Numbered from the stretch's first letter, positions 26,630-35,953 are shown. The stretch is DNA of 59,303 nucleotides from Chloroflexota bacterium (GCA_005881495.1 VBHI01000346.1:1-59303), one strand, 5' to 3'. Notes: generated by a model from the letters alone, not told the origin. Made by a program: numbers and translations.

Positions 26630-28044
26630 ATGGAAGAACAACAATCGCTTGACGTGGCTCAGCAAGCGGGTGCTGTAGGCGATATGGACACGGAGGCGTT
26701 TCGTCGCTATGGACATCAAGTTGTAGATTGGATGGCGGACTATTTGGCGAATGCCGTGCTGAAGCTATGGAAGATATCCTCGCTGATGTTGATCGCGTTA
26801 TCATGCCCGGCATTACTCACTGGAACTCACCAGGATTTTTAGCGTATTTCAGTATCACGGGTTCCGGGCCAGGTATCCTCGGGGAGATGCTCTCTGGCGC
26901 TCTAAATGTCAACGCCATGTTGTGGCGTACCTCGCCAGCGGCGACGGAACTCGAACAGGTGACGCTTGACTGGCTGCGGCAAATGCTTGGCCTACCTACT
27001 CCCCTTTTTGGTGTCATCAACGACACCGCCTCTTCTGGTACGCTCTATGCCCTGGCTGCGGCTCGTGAAGCTATTCCCGGTTTGCAGATTCGTCAGGAAG
27101 GTATGTCTGGCAGACCTGAGGTGCCGCGTTTGCGGTACTATGCTTCACAAGAAGCACATTCCTCTGTCGAGAAGGCTGGCATTGTGCTGGGTGTTGGCCA
27201 GGAGGGATTGCGTAAAATTGGCGTAGATAGCTCATTTCGTATGGACGTGGCCCAACTGGAGCAAGCTATTTCAGAAGACCTTGCTGCCGGCTGGCGGCCC
27301 TTTGCTGTTGTTGCCACCGTAGGTACAACCTCAACTACCAGCATAGACCCGGTACCACAGATAGCCGCCATCTGCGAACGCTACGGCCTCTGGCTGCACG
27401 TCGATGGAGCATATGGTGGCTCAGCCGCTGTCGACCCATCGATGCAGTGGGTCCTCGACGGCTGCGAACGCGCGGACACCTTGATCGTAAATCCACATAA
27501 ATGGCTCTTTACACCAATCGATTGCAGTGTCTTTTTCACGCGTAGGCCTGATGTGGTGAAAGCTGCATTCAGCCTCATCCCCGAATACTTGCGCAACACT
27601 GAAAGTATGGGAGATGAAGTTCCCAATCTCATGGACTATGGCATTTCGCTCGGTCGGCGTTTCCGCTCGCTCAAGCTCTGGATGATTATGCGCTATTTTG
27701 GGCAGGAGGGGCTAGCCGCACGCATTCACGAGCACATTCGCTTAGGCAAACTCGTTGAACAGTGGGTGAATGAATCTCGTGATTTTGAACTCATGGCGCC
27801 TGCTCCCTTCAGCACGGTCTGCTTTCGTGCGCATCCTCACCACCTGGACAATGAAGCTCAGCTAGAAACAGTAAACGAGCGTATCATGAACACGATCAAT
27901 GCCTCAGGCCGTTTCTTCTTATCGCACACCAGGCTCAATGGTATCTTCACCATCCGTATTGCCATTGGTAATTTGCGTACGACAGAGCAGGATGTGCGTG
28001 ATTTGTGGGAGGCGCTCCAGGGAGAGCTTGCCAGGATGGAGTAA
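26630..28044 (+). pseudogene. aromatic-L-amino-acid / PLP group II decarboxylase, frame-broken near its start
   Basis: Frame one (26630-) gives EAFRRYGHQVVDWMADYLAN. From about 26755 a second frame gives RAEAMEDILADVDRVIMPGI and the rest of the enzyme (THWNSPGFLAYFSITG, WRTSPAATELEQVTLDWL, SQEAHSSVEKAG, the PLP-Lys motif NPHKWLFTPIDCSVFF). Only 8 nt separate 'YLAN' from 'EAMED', where relatives have about 26 residues (YPVL..PGE.R..LP..PP). The frame arithmetic again demands a loss of 1 modulo 3, about 70 nt. The rest looks intact, including the whole catalytic part. The enzyme would decarboxylate tyrosine, tryptophan or similar. Internal restart at ATG 26728 is possible but would lack the N-terminal dimer helix. 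Confidence 0.88.
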
Positions 28045-28097
28045 CTATCTCAAAATAGAGAGCTGGCTAGACTATCCCTCTTCAACGCAGAAATTTT

Positions 28098-28119
28098 CCT
28101 GGCGCATTCCCAGGTTTTT
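28098..28119 (+). terminator. intrinsic terminator after the decarboxylase
   Basis: CCTGG (28098-28102) pairs with CCAGG (28110-28114), followed by TTTTT. Short but well formed. Confidence 0.65.
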
Positions 28120-28183
28120 CCGCTTTTCCTTGTGATATTATGGAGAGAGTCGCCTTTGTCAATGAATCACTAGGAGGTACCCG

Positions 28184-28948
28184 ATGGCAGCAGCAACAAC
28201 TACAACTACCTTTCACCGGATCAGGTGGCGTACACTGTGGACAGTGTTGATAGCGGCGTTCTGGTCGTTAATAGTGTTAGGACTTATTGGAGGTTATGTC
28301 TTCAACTTGAACACAGGATTCCCGCAAAATGGGACGCTCTGGGACTGGCTGCAACTTCTGAGTGCTCCTGTTTTTGTGACGGCGCTGCCGTTTGTATTCA
28401 GCGGACCGCAAAGTCAGGACGATCACAAAGTTGCTGAACGGCAGAGCGAGGTTGATCTCCAGGTTGCAGATGACCAGAAACAGGAATCTGAGCTGGAAGC
28501 ATACCAGAACTACATCTTAGAATTGCTCCTTGATAAAAACTTGGGCGGATCACAGCCAGGCAGTGATGTTCGGAAGGTGGCAAAGTCACGAACATTGACA
28601 GCACTGCGGCGGGTAGGTAAAAACCATAAAGGGGAATTGTTACAGTTCCTTTATGAGGCTGGACTCATCTACAAAGGCAAGGTTATCGTTGAACTGCATG
28701 GAGCCGATCTGAGAGGAGCCGACCTGAGCAATGCCAGGTTAAGCGGAGCCGACCTGAGCGGAGTCGATCTCAGTGAGACCAGGCTGAGTGGAGCCGACCT
28801 GAGCGGAGCTGATCTCAGTGAGACCAGGCTGAATGGATCCGATATCAGCAATGCTAACCTGAACGGGGCCAACTTGAGAGGTGCCATTTATACAAATGTC
28901 CCATTGAGCAATGCTCAACCACCTGGTAATAAGTACATAGCACAATGA
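28184..28948 (+). CDS. membrane-anchored pentapeptide-repeat protein
   Basis: A 254-residue protein with AGGAGGT before ATG. Two hydrophobic segments (about 18-40 and 57-73, around WTVLIAAFWSLIVLGLIGGY and LLSAPVFVTALPFVF) anchor it. A polar helical stretch (about 85-120, coiled-coil-like) and a conserved-looking helical region follow. From about 168 to 240 it has A(D/N)LSG-type pentapeptide repeats (VELHGADLRGADLSNARLSG...), enough for roughly three coils of the right-handed beta-helix. Such helices mediate protein contacts; no specific partner is evident. The repeat DNA itself is nearly tandem. Confidence 0.88.
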   Translation: MAAATTTTTFHRIRWRTLWTVLIAAFWSLIVLGLIGGYVFNLNTGFPQNGTLWDWLQLLSAPVFVTALPFVFSGPQSQDDHKVAERQSEVDLQVADDQKQESELEAYQNYILELLLDKNLGGSQPGSDVRKVAKSRTLTALRRVGKNHKGELLQFLYEAGLIYKGKVIVELHGADLRGADLSNARLSGADLSGVDLSETRLSGADLSGADLSETRLNGSDISNANLNGANLRGAIYTNVPLSNAQPPGNKYIAQ

Positions 28949-28984
28949 TACCGAAACTATCGTATCTCAGTGAGGAGGTATCAT

Positions 28985-30154
28985 TTGAGATCACATCCAG
29001 GTTTGCAAGGCGGTCCCATCTATCTCGATTACAATGCCACAACACCGGTAGACCCGGCGGTAGTTGATGCCATGTTGCCCTATCTTTCTACGCAATTTGG
29101 TAATCCCTCGAGTACACATAGCTACGGTCGTACAACTCATCATGCCGTTGACATTGCACGGCAACAGGTAGCACAACTGTTGCATTGTTCGCCCACTGAA
29201 ATTATTTTTACTGCTGGCGGCTCTGAAAGCGATAACCTTGCCATTCGCGGTGTGGCGCTAGCCAGGCGCGCTCAAGGTAACCATATCATCACCCAGATTA
29301 CTGAGCATCCAGCTGTGCTTAATACCTGCCATGCGCTTGAGCGTTTCCACGGCTTTCGCGTGACGTATCTACCGGTTGATAGGAGTGGGTGTGTGAATCT
29401 GGCAGATGTTGAGGCAGCGATTGAAGAGCAAACCATATTAGTTACCATTATGCACGCCAACAACGAGACCGGCACATTACAGCCTATAGCCGAAATCACG
29501 CAGATTGCCCATCGCCACGGCGTGCTTATGCATACTGATGCAGCACAATCGGTAGGCAAGATTCCGACCTGCGTAGATGCATTGGGCGTTGATCTGCTAA
29601 CCGTTGCTGGTCACAAGGTGTATGCCCCAAAGGGTATTGGTGCACTCTATGTACGCCAGGGCTTGCACCTTGAACCAATTATGTACGGCGGTGGTCAGGA
29701 ATCTGGGCGTAGAGCAGGTACGGAGAATATCGCGTTTATCATGGCGCTTGGCACTGCATGTTTGTTAGCTGGTGAGCAACTTGCAGAGAGTCAGACACGC
29801 CTTCAACACTTGCGAGACCTCCTTCATCAACGCCTCGAAGCATATCTTCCAGGGGCATTACATCTCAATGGGCATAGGACCGAGCGATTGCCTAATACAC
29901 TCAACGTCAGTGTAGAGCGTGTTATGGGTGAGGAGGTGCTTGCCGCCACATCGGAGATAGCCAGTTCTACCGGTTCTGCTTGCCACGAGGGCAATACTGA
30001 ACCATCAGCGGTACTGTTGGCTATGGGAATCTCTCGCGAGCGGGCACTCGGCGCGCTGCGATTGACCTTGGGACGCTGGTCAAGCGAAGAAGAAGTTCAG
30101 CAAGCGGCAACTTTGCTGGCAAGAACTATAGCAACTATGCTCAATAAGCGGTAA
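28985..30154 (+). CDS. cysteine desulfurase (NifS/IscS-like)
   Basis: A PLP enzyme of 389 residues that takes sulfur from cysteine. I prefer TTG 28985, 6 nt after AGGAGG (28973-28978), over the GTG at 28970, which overlaps that site. Marks: PIYLDYNATTPVDPAVVDAM, TAGGSESDNLAIRG, HANNETGTLQPIAEI, the PLP lysine in VAGHKVYAPKGIGALY and the catalytic-loop cysteine in STGSACHEGNTEPSAVL. It is a group I (IscS/NifS) enzyme. No iscU, sufU or thiI is adjacent; instead a second class V aminotransferase follows 104 nt later, so it may serve a dedicated pathway. Confidence 0.94.
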   Translation: MRSHPGLQGGPIYLDYNATTPVDPAVVDAMLPYLSTQFGNPSSTHSYGRTTHHAVDIARQQVAQLLHCSPTEIIFTAGGSESDNLAIRGVALARRAQGNHIITQITEHPAVLNTCHALERFHGFRVTYLPVDRSGCVNLADVEAAIEEQTILVTIMHANNETGTLQPIAEITQIAHRHGVLMHTDAAQSVGKIPTCVDALGVDLLTVAGHKVYAPKGIGALYVRQGLHLEPIMYGGGQESGRRAGTENIAFIMALGTACLLAGEQLAESQTRLQHLRDLLHQRLEAYLPGALHLNGHRTERLPNTLNVSVERVMGEEVLAATSEIASSTGSACHEGNTEPSAVLLAMGISRERALGALRLTLGRWSSEEEVQQAATLLARTIATMLNKR

Positions 30155-30258
30155 AATACAGGATATAATCTTTCGCATTGGTACCATCGGTATTGGGCAA
30201 ACAATCGGTCAAAGTTGCTTGTAGGAGTAAACAGAAGTTGACCATGAAGGAGTCCAGG

Positions 30259-31434
30259 ATGCAATATCCTGTCCCAACCGCCATCGAACATCCAGAACTA
30301 TTGGCATATCGTTCGGAGTTTCCCATACTGCAGCGAAAAACATATCTGAACAGTTGCTCCCTGGGTGCCCTCTCGCATCGATCAATGCGGGGCCTGGAGC
30401 AATTCATGGAGATGTGGAACGAATGGGGGGCGCATGCATGGTATGAGATCTGGATGGGAGAGATTGCCAGGGCGCGACAAAAGTTTGCCACCATCATAGG
30501 TGCACAGCTACACGAGGTAGCCATTGCCCCAAGCGCCTCTGTCGCGCTCAGTTCCATTGCTTCAGCGTTAGATTATAGCAAGCGTAATAACGTCGTGATG
30601 GCTGATATGGATTTCCCTACACTGACGTACCAGTGGTTAGTAAAAAGGCGCCTGGGAGTTGAGTGTCGATTTGTTGAGAGCCCTGATCATATCTATACGC
30701 CGCCAGAATTATTTGAGCGCCAGGTTGATGATAAAACTGCGGTACTTGCTACTTCGCGTGTTTTCTTTACCAGCGGCTATGTGCAGGATGTACGGGCCAT
30801 TGCAGATATTGCACATAAACATGGCGCATACGTATTGATTGACGATTACCAGGGTACGGGCCAGATACCGATAAATGTCATCGCCCTGGACATTGATTTC
30901 CTTGTAACGGGCACGCTCAAATGGTTGATGGGCGGCCCGGGACTGTCATTTGTCTATATTCGTGAGGGTTTGTTGTCACAACTGGAACCTACAATCGCCG
31001 GGTGGTTTGGCCATCGTGACCAGTTCCAATTTAAGACACGGGAATTCGACTTCCGTCCAGAGGCTACCAGGGTCGAAATGGGAACGCCTGCTGTTCCCAC
31101 AATTTATACGGCGATTGGCGGCCTTGAAATCGTTCAAGAGATCAGCGTAGAACGTATTTGTGAGCGAACACGTTATTTGACCAATGATCTGATTGCCCAG
31201 GCTCGTGAACATGGCTGGAAAGTACGTGCTCCATTGGAACCAGAGCGGCGTAGTTCCATTGTAATGTTGGAAATTGATCGTCCTGAAGAAGTTGTAAAAG
31301 CACTCATCGCTCGTAATATTATTACGGACTCGCGACCAGGGTTACTACGTGTCTCCCCATACTTTTACAATACTATTGAGGAAAACACTCTTGTCATCGA
31401 CGCAATCGCGGAGATTTTGGAAAGCAGGAAATAA
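30259..31434 (+). CDS. class V aminotransferase-fold PLP enzyme (isopenicillin-epimerase/CsdA-like)
   Basis: A 391-residue protein; start ATG 30259 is preceded by AAGGAG at 6 nt. TYLNSCSLGALSHRSM at the N-terminus, APSASVALSSIASALDY, HGAYVLIDDYQGTGQIPI and the PLP lysine in LVTGTLKWLMGGPGLSFVYI place it with isopenicillin N epimerase, kynureninase and selenocysteine-lyase-like enzymes. The desulfurase-type C-terminal catalytic cysteine loop is absent. The reaction is not predictable. It is probably co-transcribed with the cysteine desulfurase upstream and the zinc-ribbon and ornithine cyclodeaminase-like genes downstream. Confidence 0.85.
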   Translation: MQYPVPTAIEHPELLAYRSEFPILQRKTYLNSCSLGALSHRSMRGLEQFMEMWNEWGAHAWYEIWMGEIARARQKFATIIGAQLHEVAIAPSASVALSSIASALDYSKRNNVVMADMDFPTLTYQWLVKRRLGVECRFVESPDHIYTPPELFERQVDDKTAVLATSRVFFTSGYVQDVRAIADIAHKHGAYVLIDDYQGTGQIPINVIALDIDFLVTGTLKWLMGGPGLSFVYIREGLLSQLEPTIAGWFGHRDQFQFKTREFDFRPEATRVEMGTPAVPTIYTAIGGLEIVQEISVERICERTRYLTNDLIAQAREHGWKVRAPLEPERRSSIVMLEIDRPEEVVKALIARNIITDSRPGLLRVSPYFYNTIEENTLVIDAIAEILESRK

Positions 31435-31470
31435 ATATGCGTTTGCAAGTCATCGAGGAGGAAAAGACTC

Positions 31471-31860
31471 ATGTTATGTCCCAAATGTCGTTTTGGAAAC
31501 TTAGAAACTGATCTATATTGCCGCCGTTGTGGGTCAGATTTGACATTACCTTCTACAAGTCTGGTAAAAGTACAAAACCGTACTCCAACTCTTCTGCGCC
31601 ATCCACAATTACCTCGTGTTGCAGCAGGTATCGGAGCTGTTGCTGTCGGTGTCGGAATTGAATTGGTGCGCCGTGGCCTGATAGCTCGTATCATGCCAGC
31701 TCCGAAGCCACCTCAACCAGTCAGTAACTCTCTACCGGCACTGAACAGGCTACGAGATGTGCTGTTTCCGCAGAACGATAAGAGGTTTAAATTACCGAAG
31801 AACTATGAAATTGAAGAGACGGTTGTGTTTATGCGGCGCGTCATCCGTCGTAAGAGTTAG
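31471..31860 (+). CDS. small zinc-ribbon protein
   Basis: A 129-residue protein with GAGGAGG before ATG. It starts with a zinc ribbon CPKCRFGNLETDLYCRRCG (four cysteines), then a short hydrophobic stretch (AAGIGAVAVGVGIELV) that is borderline for a membrane anchor, and a basic C-terminus ending RRVIRRKS. Same cysteine-ribbon style as the larger membrane paralogs in this window but without their outer domain. It sits 36 nt after the aminotransferase and 21 nt before the next gene. Function unknown. Confidence 0.72.
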   Translation: MLCPKCRFGNLETDLYCRRCGSDLTLPSTSLVKVQNRTPTLLRHPQLPRVAAGIGAVAVGVGIELVRRGLIARIMPAPKPPQPVSNSLPALNRLRDVLFPQNDKRFKLPKNYEIEETVVFMRRVIRRKS

Positions 31861-31881
31861 TTAAAACTTGAGAACACTCCT

Positions 31882-32841
31882 ATGGCTTTAGTATTGCGTG
31901 AGGAAGATGTACGAAATCTTTTGCCAATGCCTGATACTGTAGAAGTGTTGGAGCAGGCGTTTGCTGCGTTAGCAGATGGTAATGCAGTAAATCTGCCGCG
32001 TAGCCGTATCAGGCTGGCAAATGGCGTATTAAACATGCTTGCAGCTGCCGCGCCAACCCTCGGCGTTCTCGGCTATAAATCGTACACGGCATTTCGGAAA
32101 GGAGTGCGTTTTGTGGTAATGCTCTTTAGCGCACAAGACGGGCAACTCCTTGCGATCATAGAAGCTGATTGGTTAGGTAGGATGCGTACGGGTGCTACCA
32201 GCGGACTGGCTACGAAGTACCTGGCGCGGTCCAATGCAACTATCGTCGGCCTGATCGGCTCTGGCAATCAAGCTGTCACGCAACTGATGGGCGTCTGTGC
32301 CGTACGCCCTATATCTATCATCTATGTCTATAGCCGCAATGCGCGGGTTTGCAAAGTCTTCTGCGATGAAATGGCCAAAATTCTCAATATCGAAGTGAGA
32401 CCGGTTCCCAGCGCTCGCCAGGCAGTCGAAGTTGCGGATATCCTGATTACTGCTACCTCGTCCTCAGACCCGGTCTTCCAGGGCGAATGGCTCAAGCTGG
32501 GTTGTCATATCAACGCCATTGGTTCAAACTGGCATACAAAACATGAAATTGATCTATCCACCTTACAGCGGAGCTTTCTGATTGTCACTGATTCGCGAGA
32601 TCAAGCTCAGGACGAGGCTGGTGATTTTATCATCCCTGCCGATCAGGGATTATTTGATTGGAATAGAGTCTTTGATCTGTCTGAGGTTGTTGGTAGACAG
32701 GGGCCGCAACGCATGGCAGCAGAGAATATTACCCTCTACAAGGGCCTGGGAATAGCACTCGAAGATATCGCCGTCGCTGCCCAGGTCTATTTCCAGGCAA
32801 TTGAAAGGGGCTTTGGCCTGGAACTACCACTCCTATCTTGA
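31882..32841 (+). CDS. ornithine cyclodeaminase / mu-crystallin family protein
   Basis: A 319-residue NAD(P)-dependent protein. The substrate-side motif is GYKSYTAFRKGVRFVVMLF with Lys, the catalytic stretch ADWLGRMRTGATSGLATKYL, the Rossmann motif ATIVGLIGSGNQAVTQLMG and the terminal KGLGIALEDIAVAAQVY. Relatives include ornithine cyclodeaminase, ketimine reductase, alanine dehydrogenase and SbnB-type amino-acid-forming enzymes. Alongside a cysteine desulfurase and an aminotransferase, amino-acid or imine chemistry is likely but the substrate is open. Confidence 0.88.
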   Translation: MALVLREEDVRNLLPMPDTVEVLEQAFAALADGNAVNLPRSRIRLANGVLNMLAAAAPTLGVLGYKSYTAFRKGVRFVVMLFSAQDGQLLAIIEADWLGRMRTGATSGLATKYLARSNATIVGLIGSGNQAVTQLMGVCAVRPISIIYVYSRNARVCKVFCDEMAKILNIEVRPVPSARQAVEVADILITATSSSDPVFQGEWLKLGCHINAIGSNWHTKHEIDLSTLQRSFLIVTDSRDQAQDEAGDFIIPADQGLFDWNRVFDLSEVVGRQGPQRMAAENITLYKGLGIALEDIAVAAQVYFQAIERGFGLELPLLS

Positions 32842-32853
32842 TCTGAGGAATCT

Positions 32854-34032
32854 ATGCGTAAAACAGCTCCGAAAGTTGTACTGCTTTCAGCGATCATCCT
32901 TCTCTTTCTTTCAGCTTGTACTTCCAATTCAGGTATTTTTGCTGGCGGTAACTGGCAATCAAGTGGGCTTCCGCATCAGCATATCCGCGCTCTAGCCGTC
33001 GATTTTAACAATCCACAGGTAATCTATGCTGCCAGTTCGCAGGGGAAAAATTTTACCAGTAACGATGGCGGTCAGCACTGGATCGAGCGGAGTTCTGGTT
33101 TACCAACAGACAGTTCTATCAATGTCCTTTCTTTCGATACTACAGGAAAAAAACTCTATGCTGCGACCGGCGCAGGCCTTTTTGTGAGTACAGATGCGGC
33201 GCTCCACTGGAATAAAGTCGCAGCGAGAGGGCCATTTAACTTTACAGCGCTGGCTTTTAACTTCAGGGAGCCACACACTATGTACGCTGGTACGGCATTT
33301 CAGGGTGTCCTCAGGAGTAGTGATGATGGTAATACATGGTCTTCTGCCAATACTGGCCTGCCTCCCGGTATAGCGATCAATTCCCTGACTTTTGATTCTG
33401 AAAATCAACAACTCTGGGCTGCCACATCCTCGGGTGTTTATCGTACTGATGATAAAGGCCTCGGCTGGCAAGCCGTCAATACTGGCCTACCGACTTCCAT
33501 TGTGGTGTACTCAGTTCAACCAGATACAATTGTACCTGGAGGAACCAGAGGCCTCATCTTTGCCGGTACTAATCACGGTTTCTTCTTTTCGCAAGATGCG
33601 GGAGCGCACTGGACAAGCAGCCAGGATTCACTTGTTGGAACCAATGTGCGCGTTATCTACGTTGATTTCCACAAACCTACCACGTTGTTCGTTGGAACCG
33701 ACGTTGGAGTTCTGCGCAGTGATAATAGCGGTCAAAACTGGGGTGGTGTTGGCTCCGGTATGCCAAGAAATCAATCGGTGTACGCGATTATGTGGGGAAC
33801 TACTGGTTACACGCAACTCTTCGCTGCCGCTGATGATGTCTACATGTATCCAGGTACGGGTGGCGGATTCGGTTTCAATCGGCTGATAGAGCTGCTTATA
33901 GTCGCAGTTTTTTTCTATGCGCTTTATCGCCTGGCCAGGCGCAGGCGAAGAACATCCAGAACAGATCGTAATGCCGAACAGTCGAAAGTGGAGAAGGGGA
34001 GCGACCTGGCCAAAACAAGTAACTTGACATAA
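32854..34032 (+). CDS. Ycf48/sialidase-like beta-propeller lipoprotein
   Basis: A 392-residue exported protein. A lipoprotein signal ends in LFLSACTS (lipid-bearing Cys about 23). The body is a chain of propeller blades with the recurring S-x-D-x-G-x-x-W motif (SNDGGQHWIERS, STDAALHWNKVA, SSDDGNTWSSAN, RTDDKGLGWQAV, SQDAGAHWTSSQ, RSDNSGQNWGGV). A C-terminal membrane helix (LIELLIVAVFFYALYRLA) with a basic tail closes it. Similar propellers help assemble membrane complexes or bind glycans. It starts 12 nt after the preceding gene. Confidence 0.85.
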   Translation: MRKTAPKVVLLSAIILLFLSACTSNSGIFAGGNWQSSGLPHQHIRALAVDFNNPQVIYAASSQGKNFTSNDGGQHWIERSSGLPTDSSINVLSFDTTGKKLYAATGAGLFVSTDAALHWNKVAARGPFNFTALAFNFREPHTMYAGTAFQGVLRSSDDGNTWSSANTGLPPGIAINSLTFDSENQQLWAATSSGVYRTDDKGLGWQAVNTGLPTSIVVYSVQPDTIVPGGTRGLIFAGTNHGFFFSQDAGAHWTSSQDSLVGTNVRVIYVDFHKPTTLFVGTDVGVLRSDNSGQNWGGVGSGMPRNQSVYAIMWGTTGYTQLFAAADDVYMYPGTGGGFGFNRLIELLIVAVFFYALYRLARRRRRTSRTDRNAEQSKVEKGSDLAKTSNLT

Positions 34033-34034
34033 AG

Positions 34035-34541
34035 CTATGGAAGTGTTTTATACCAATCGCGTAAAATTTGTATATCAGTGGGAAAGGCCAGTTGAGGTGC
34101 CTCTTCTGGTAAAAAGAGGGCCAGTTCGCTCACTTCATCGGGTTGGGCAATCATTTCGCTTACATCGTTATTGGCCACGCTGGCCCGGAATGCTATTACC
34201 ACGTGTGGGTTATCAAGCTCGCTATATATGCCGATCAAATTCCCAAGATGTACATCCAGGTTTGTCTCCTCTTTGACTTCGCGAATGGCTGCCAGTTCGA
34301 CTTTTTCTCCACGTTCCATATAGCCACTAAAAAAGCTCCACAATCCCTTACCTGGATCTATATTGCGCCGGCCAAGCAGAAGTTTACCCTCGTACTCGAC
34401 CACCACCACCGTTACTACCTTCGGCTCTAGATAAAAGATAAAGCCACAGGCTGTGCAGGCGAGCCGGGAAGCATGGAAAAGGTATTTTTCTATCAGGGGA
34501 GCTGCGCAAACCGGGCAATATTTAAAAGTGACAGCGAACAA
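34035..34541 (-). CDS. zinc-ribbon NUDIX hydrolase
   Basis: I start it at TTG 34541 (168 residues), with AAGGAG 10 nt upstream and 2 nt after the stop of the MBL gene; a longer start in the track of this frame would overlap that gene. A zinc ribbon CPVCAAPL...CTACGF is followed by the NUDIX fold with the box GYMERGEKVELAAIREVKEE, complete with the metal-binding REVKEE. This NudC/ADP-ribose-type layout hydrolyses nucleoside diphosphate derivatives (NADH, ADP-ribose). It is translationally coupled to the MBL hydrolase. Confidence 0.85.
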   Translation of the reverse strand: MFAVTFKYCPVCAAPLIEKYLFHASRLACTACGFIFYLEPKVVTVVVVEYEGKLLLGRRNIDPGKGLWSFFSGYMERGEKVELAAIREVKEETNLDVHLGNLIGIYSELDNPHVVIAFRASVANNDVSEMIAQPDEVSELALFLPEEAPQLAFPTDIQILRDWYKTLP

Positions 34542-34543
34542 GC

Positions 34544-35464
34544 TTAGATTTCTCCTTGGTAACTCATCAACCACTGTAATAGAGAACGTACATTTGCGTC
34601 GTGCGCCCAATTGTAATAGATGCGGTCAAATGGCTCTGTCGAACCTCCAGTCACCTCGTCAAGAGAGTAGTGAATAACCTCAGATGCATGTTCCAATTCA
34701 TCGTCCGTTGGACGACGTCCCTGTAGGAGGGCACGACTCCGCCGTTCTATTTCACGTAAATACTCCAGGTTCTCTTTGACTAATGCAAAGCTCGTTGACT
34801 TTCCGTGAGAGCAGAGTACGCGCTCTGGCAGCATCGCGACAAAATGTGCCAGCGTCGCAAACATCGCTGGAACAGCGGCCGCGTTTTCAATGCTGGGGAA
34901 AGGTTTCTCCACTGCGTCGAAAGCCAAGAGCAAACTCAATTGAGGTATCCAGGCAGCGATATGACCTGGCTGATGGCCTGGAGCTGGGATCAGTTCAATA
35001 GTCAGATCACCGCCGCGAATCGTCAGCCCCTCGTTGAAAGTGATTGTTGGCGAGATCAGTTCAACAGTATGAAAGACAGGATAGCGCTGCTTGTAGTCTT
35101 TTAGCTCTTGACGCGCCTCTTCTGATTGCAGTCGTGTGAGACTATGGTGATGGGCAATGATGGGGGCCGCGTGCTCACCCGTAAAATACACGTTGCCCCA
35201 GCAATGATCCCAGTCAGCGTGACTATTCACAACGAGTATTTGCCGCCCGATGCATTGATCTTCGACCATGTGCATCATGATGGCGCTGTCTTCGGGGCAC
35301 AGTAGAGTGTCGAATACGACTAAGTAGCGCTCAGTGATGACGATATAGGCATCCACTTCCAGGCCTTCAAATTCATCCAAGTCGTGTATGATGCGTCGAA
35401 ACACGTTGACACGGCGATCGGTGCTCATTTCAGGAACAAAAAAAACTCCATCGTTTATGGGCAC
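34544..35464 (-). CDS. metallo-beta-lactamase-fold hydrolase
   Basis: A 306-residue MBL protein with a GTG start (35464). The metal motif is SHADWDHCWGN, the HxxxDH variant with Asp and His ligands conserved. Further ligands are likely the His in PAPGHQPGHIA, the Asp in LLAFDAVEKPF and the His in VLCSHGKST. It probably hydrolyses a thioester, lactone or phosphoester; the group cannot be refined. It precedes the NUDIX gene on the same strand by 2 nt and follows a small membrane protein gene by 24 nt. Confidence 0.87.
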   Translation of the reverse strand: MPINDGVFFVPEMSTDRRVNVFRRIIHDLDEFEGLEVDAYIVITERYLVVFDTLLCPEDSAIMMHMVEDQCIGRQILVVNSHADWDHCWGNVYFTGEHAAPIIAHHHSLTRLQSEEARQELKDYKQRYPVFHTVELISPTITFNEGLTIRGGDLTIELIPAPGHQPGHIAAWIPQLSLLLAFDAVEKPFPSIENAAAVPAMFATLAHFVAMLPERVLCSHGKSTSFALVKENLEYLREIERRSRALLQGRRPTDDELEHASEVIHYSLDEVTGGSTEPFDRIYYNWAHDANVRSLLQWLMSYQGEI

Positions 35465-35488
35465 TGTAGACCTCGCTTTCTAACGCTA

Positions 35489-35953
35489 TTAAGGATGGTG
35501 TACGCCGATAAATACGACAATGAGGTAGAGTAAATAGAGCGAAATACAAATCAGCGCTATTGCGCCATAGCAGGTCAACGTCCATGCCCGGCGGCTGTTC
35601 AGCGCTTGCCGTAACTGTTCCCCCATATCGGGTGGGTCTAGCTGTAGGTCTGGGCAGAGTTCGATCAGATGTGGGAGCATTGCGCGAAAATCTCGTGCAT
35701 TGCTCATACCTTCCGCCAGTATGATGGTGGTATCATCGTCCAGGTCGGCCATCAAGACTAATTTTGCTGGATTTGGATCGCCAGGGACCAGCGTCAGGCG
35801 TTTAATGGCCTCCAATTCTACGCGTATCTCCTGGTTTTCCTCTTGACCTGTTACAGCCAATTCATCGGTATAGAGGCGTATTTCTTTGCCCATGCCGAAG
35901 CGCACCGTGCTGATTGGGTGTTTTTGGGTATCATTATTATCTGTCATTGTCAA
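35489..35953 (-). CDS. hypothetical protein with C-terminal membrane segment
   Basis: A 154-residue protein. Residues about 18-115 look like a PH/bPH-type small beta domain (VRFGMGKEIRLYTDELAVTG, DDDTTIILAEGMSNARDFRA). A C-terminal hydrophobic hairpin or single long segment follows (WTLTCYGAIALICISLYLLY). It is the first gene of the minus-strand set (35953 to 34035). No named family recognised. Confidence 0.65.
   Translation of the reverse strand: MTMTDNNDTQKHPISTVRFGMGKEIRLYTDELAVTGQEENQEIRVELEAIKRLTLVPGDPNPAKLVLMADLDDDTTIILAEGMSNARDFRAMLPHLIELCPDLQLDPPDMGEQLRQALNSRRAWTLTCYGAIALICISLYLLYLIVVFIGVHHP

Noticed and set aside
31471..31860. Small zinc-ribbon protein as a ribosomal or RNA polymerase component
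   Set aside because: The four-Cys ribbon is of generic type, and the remainder matches no such protein.
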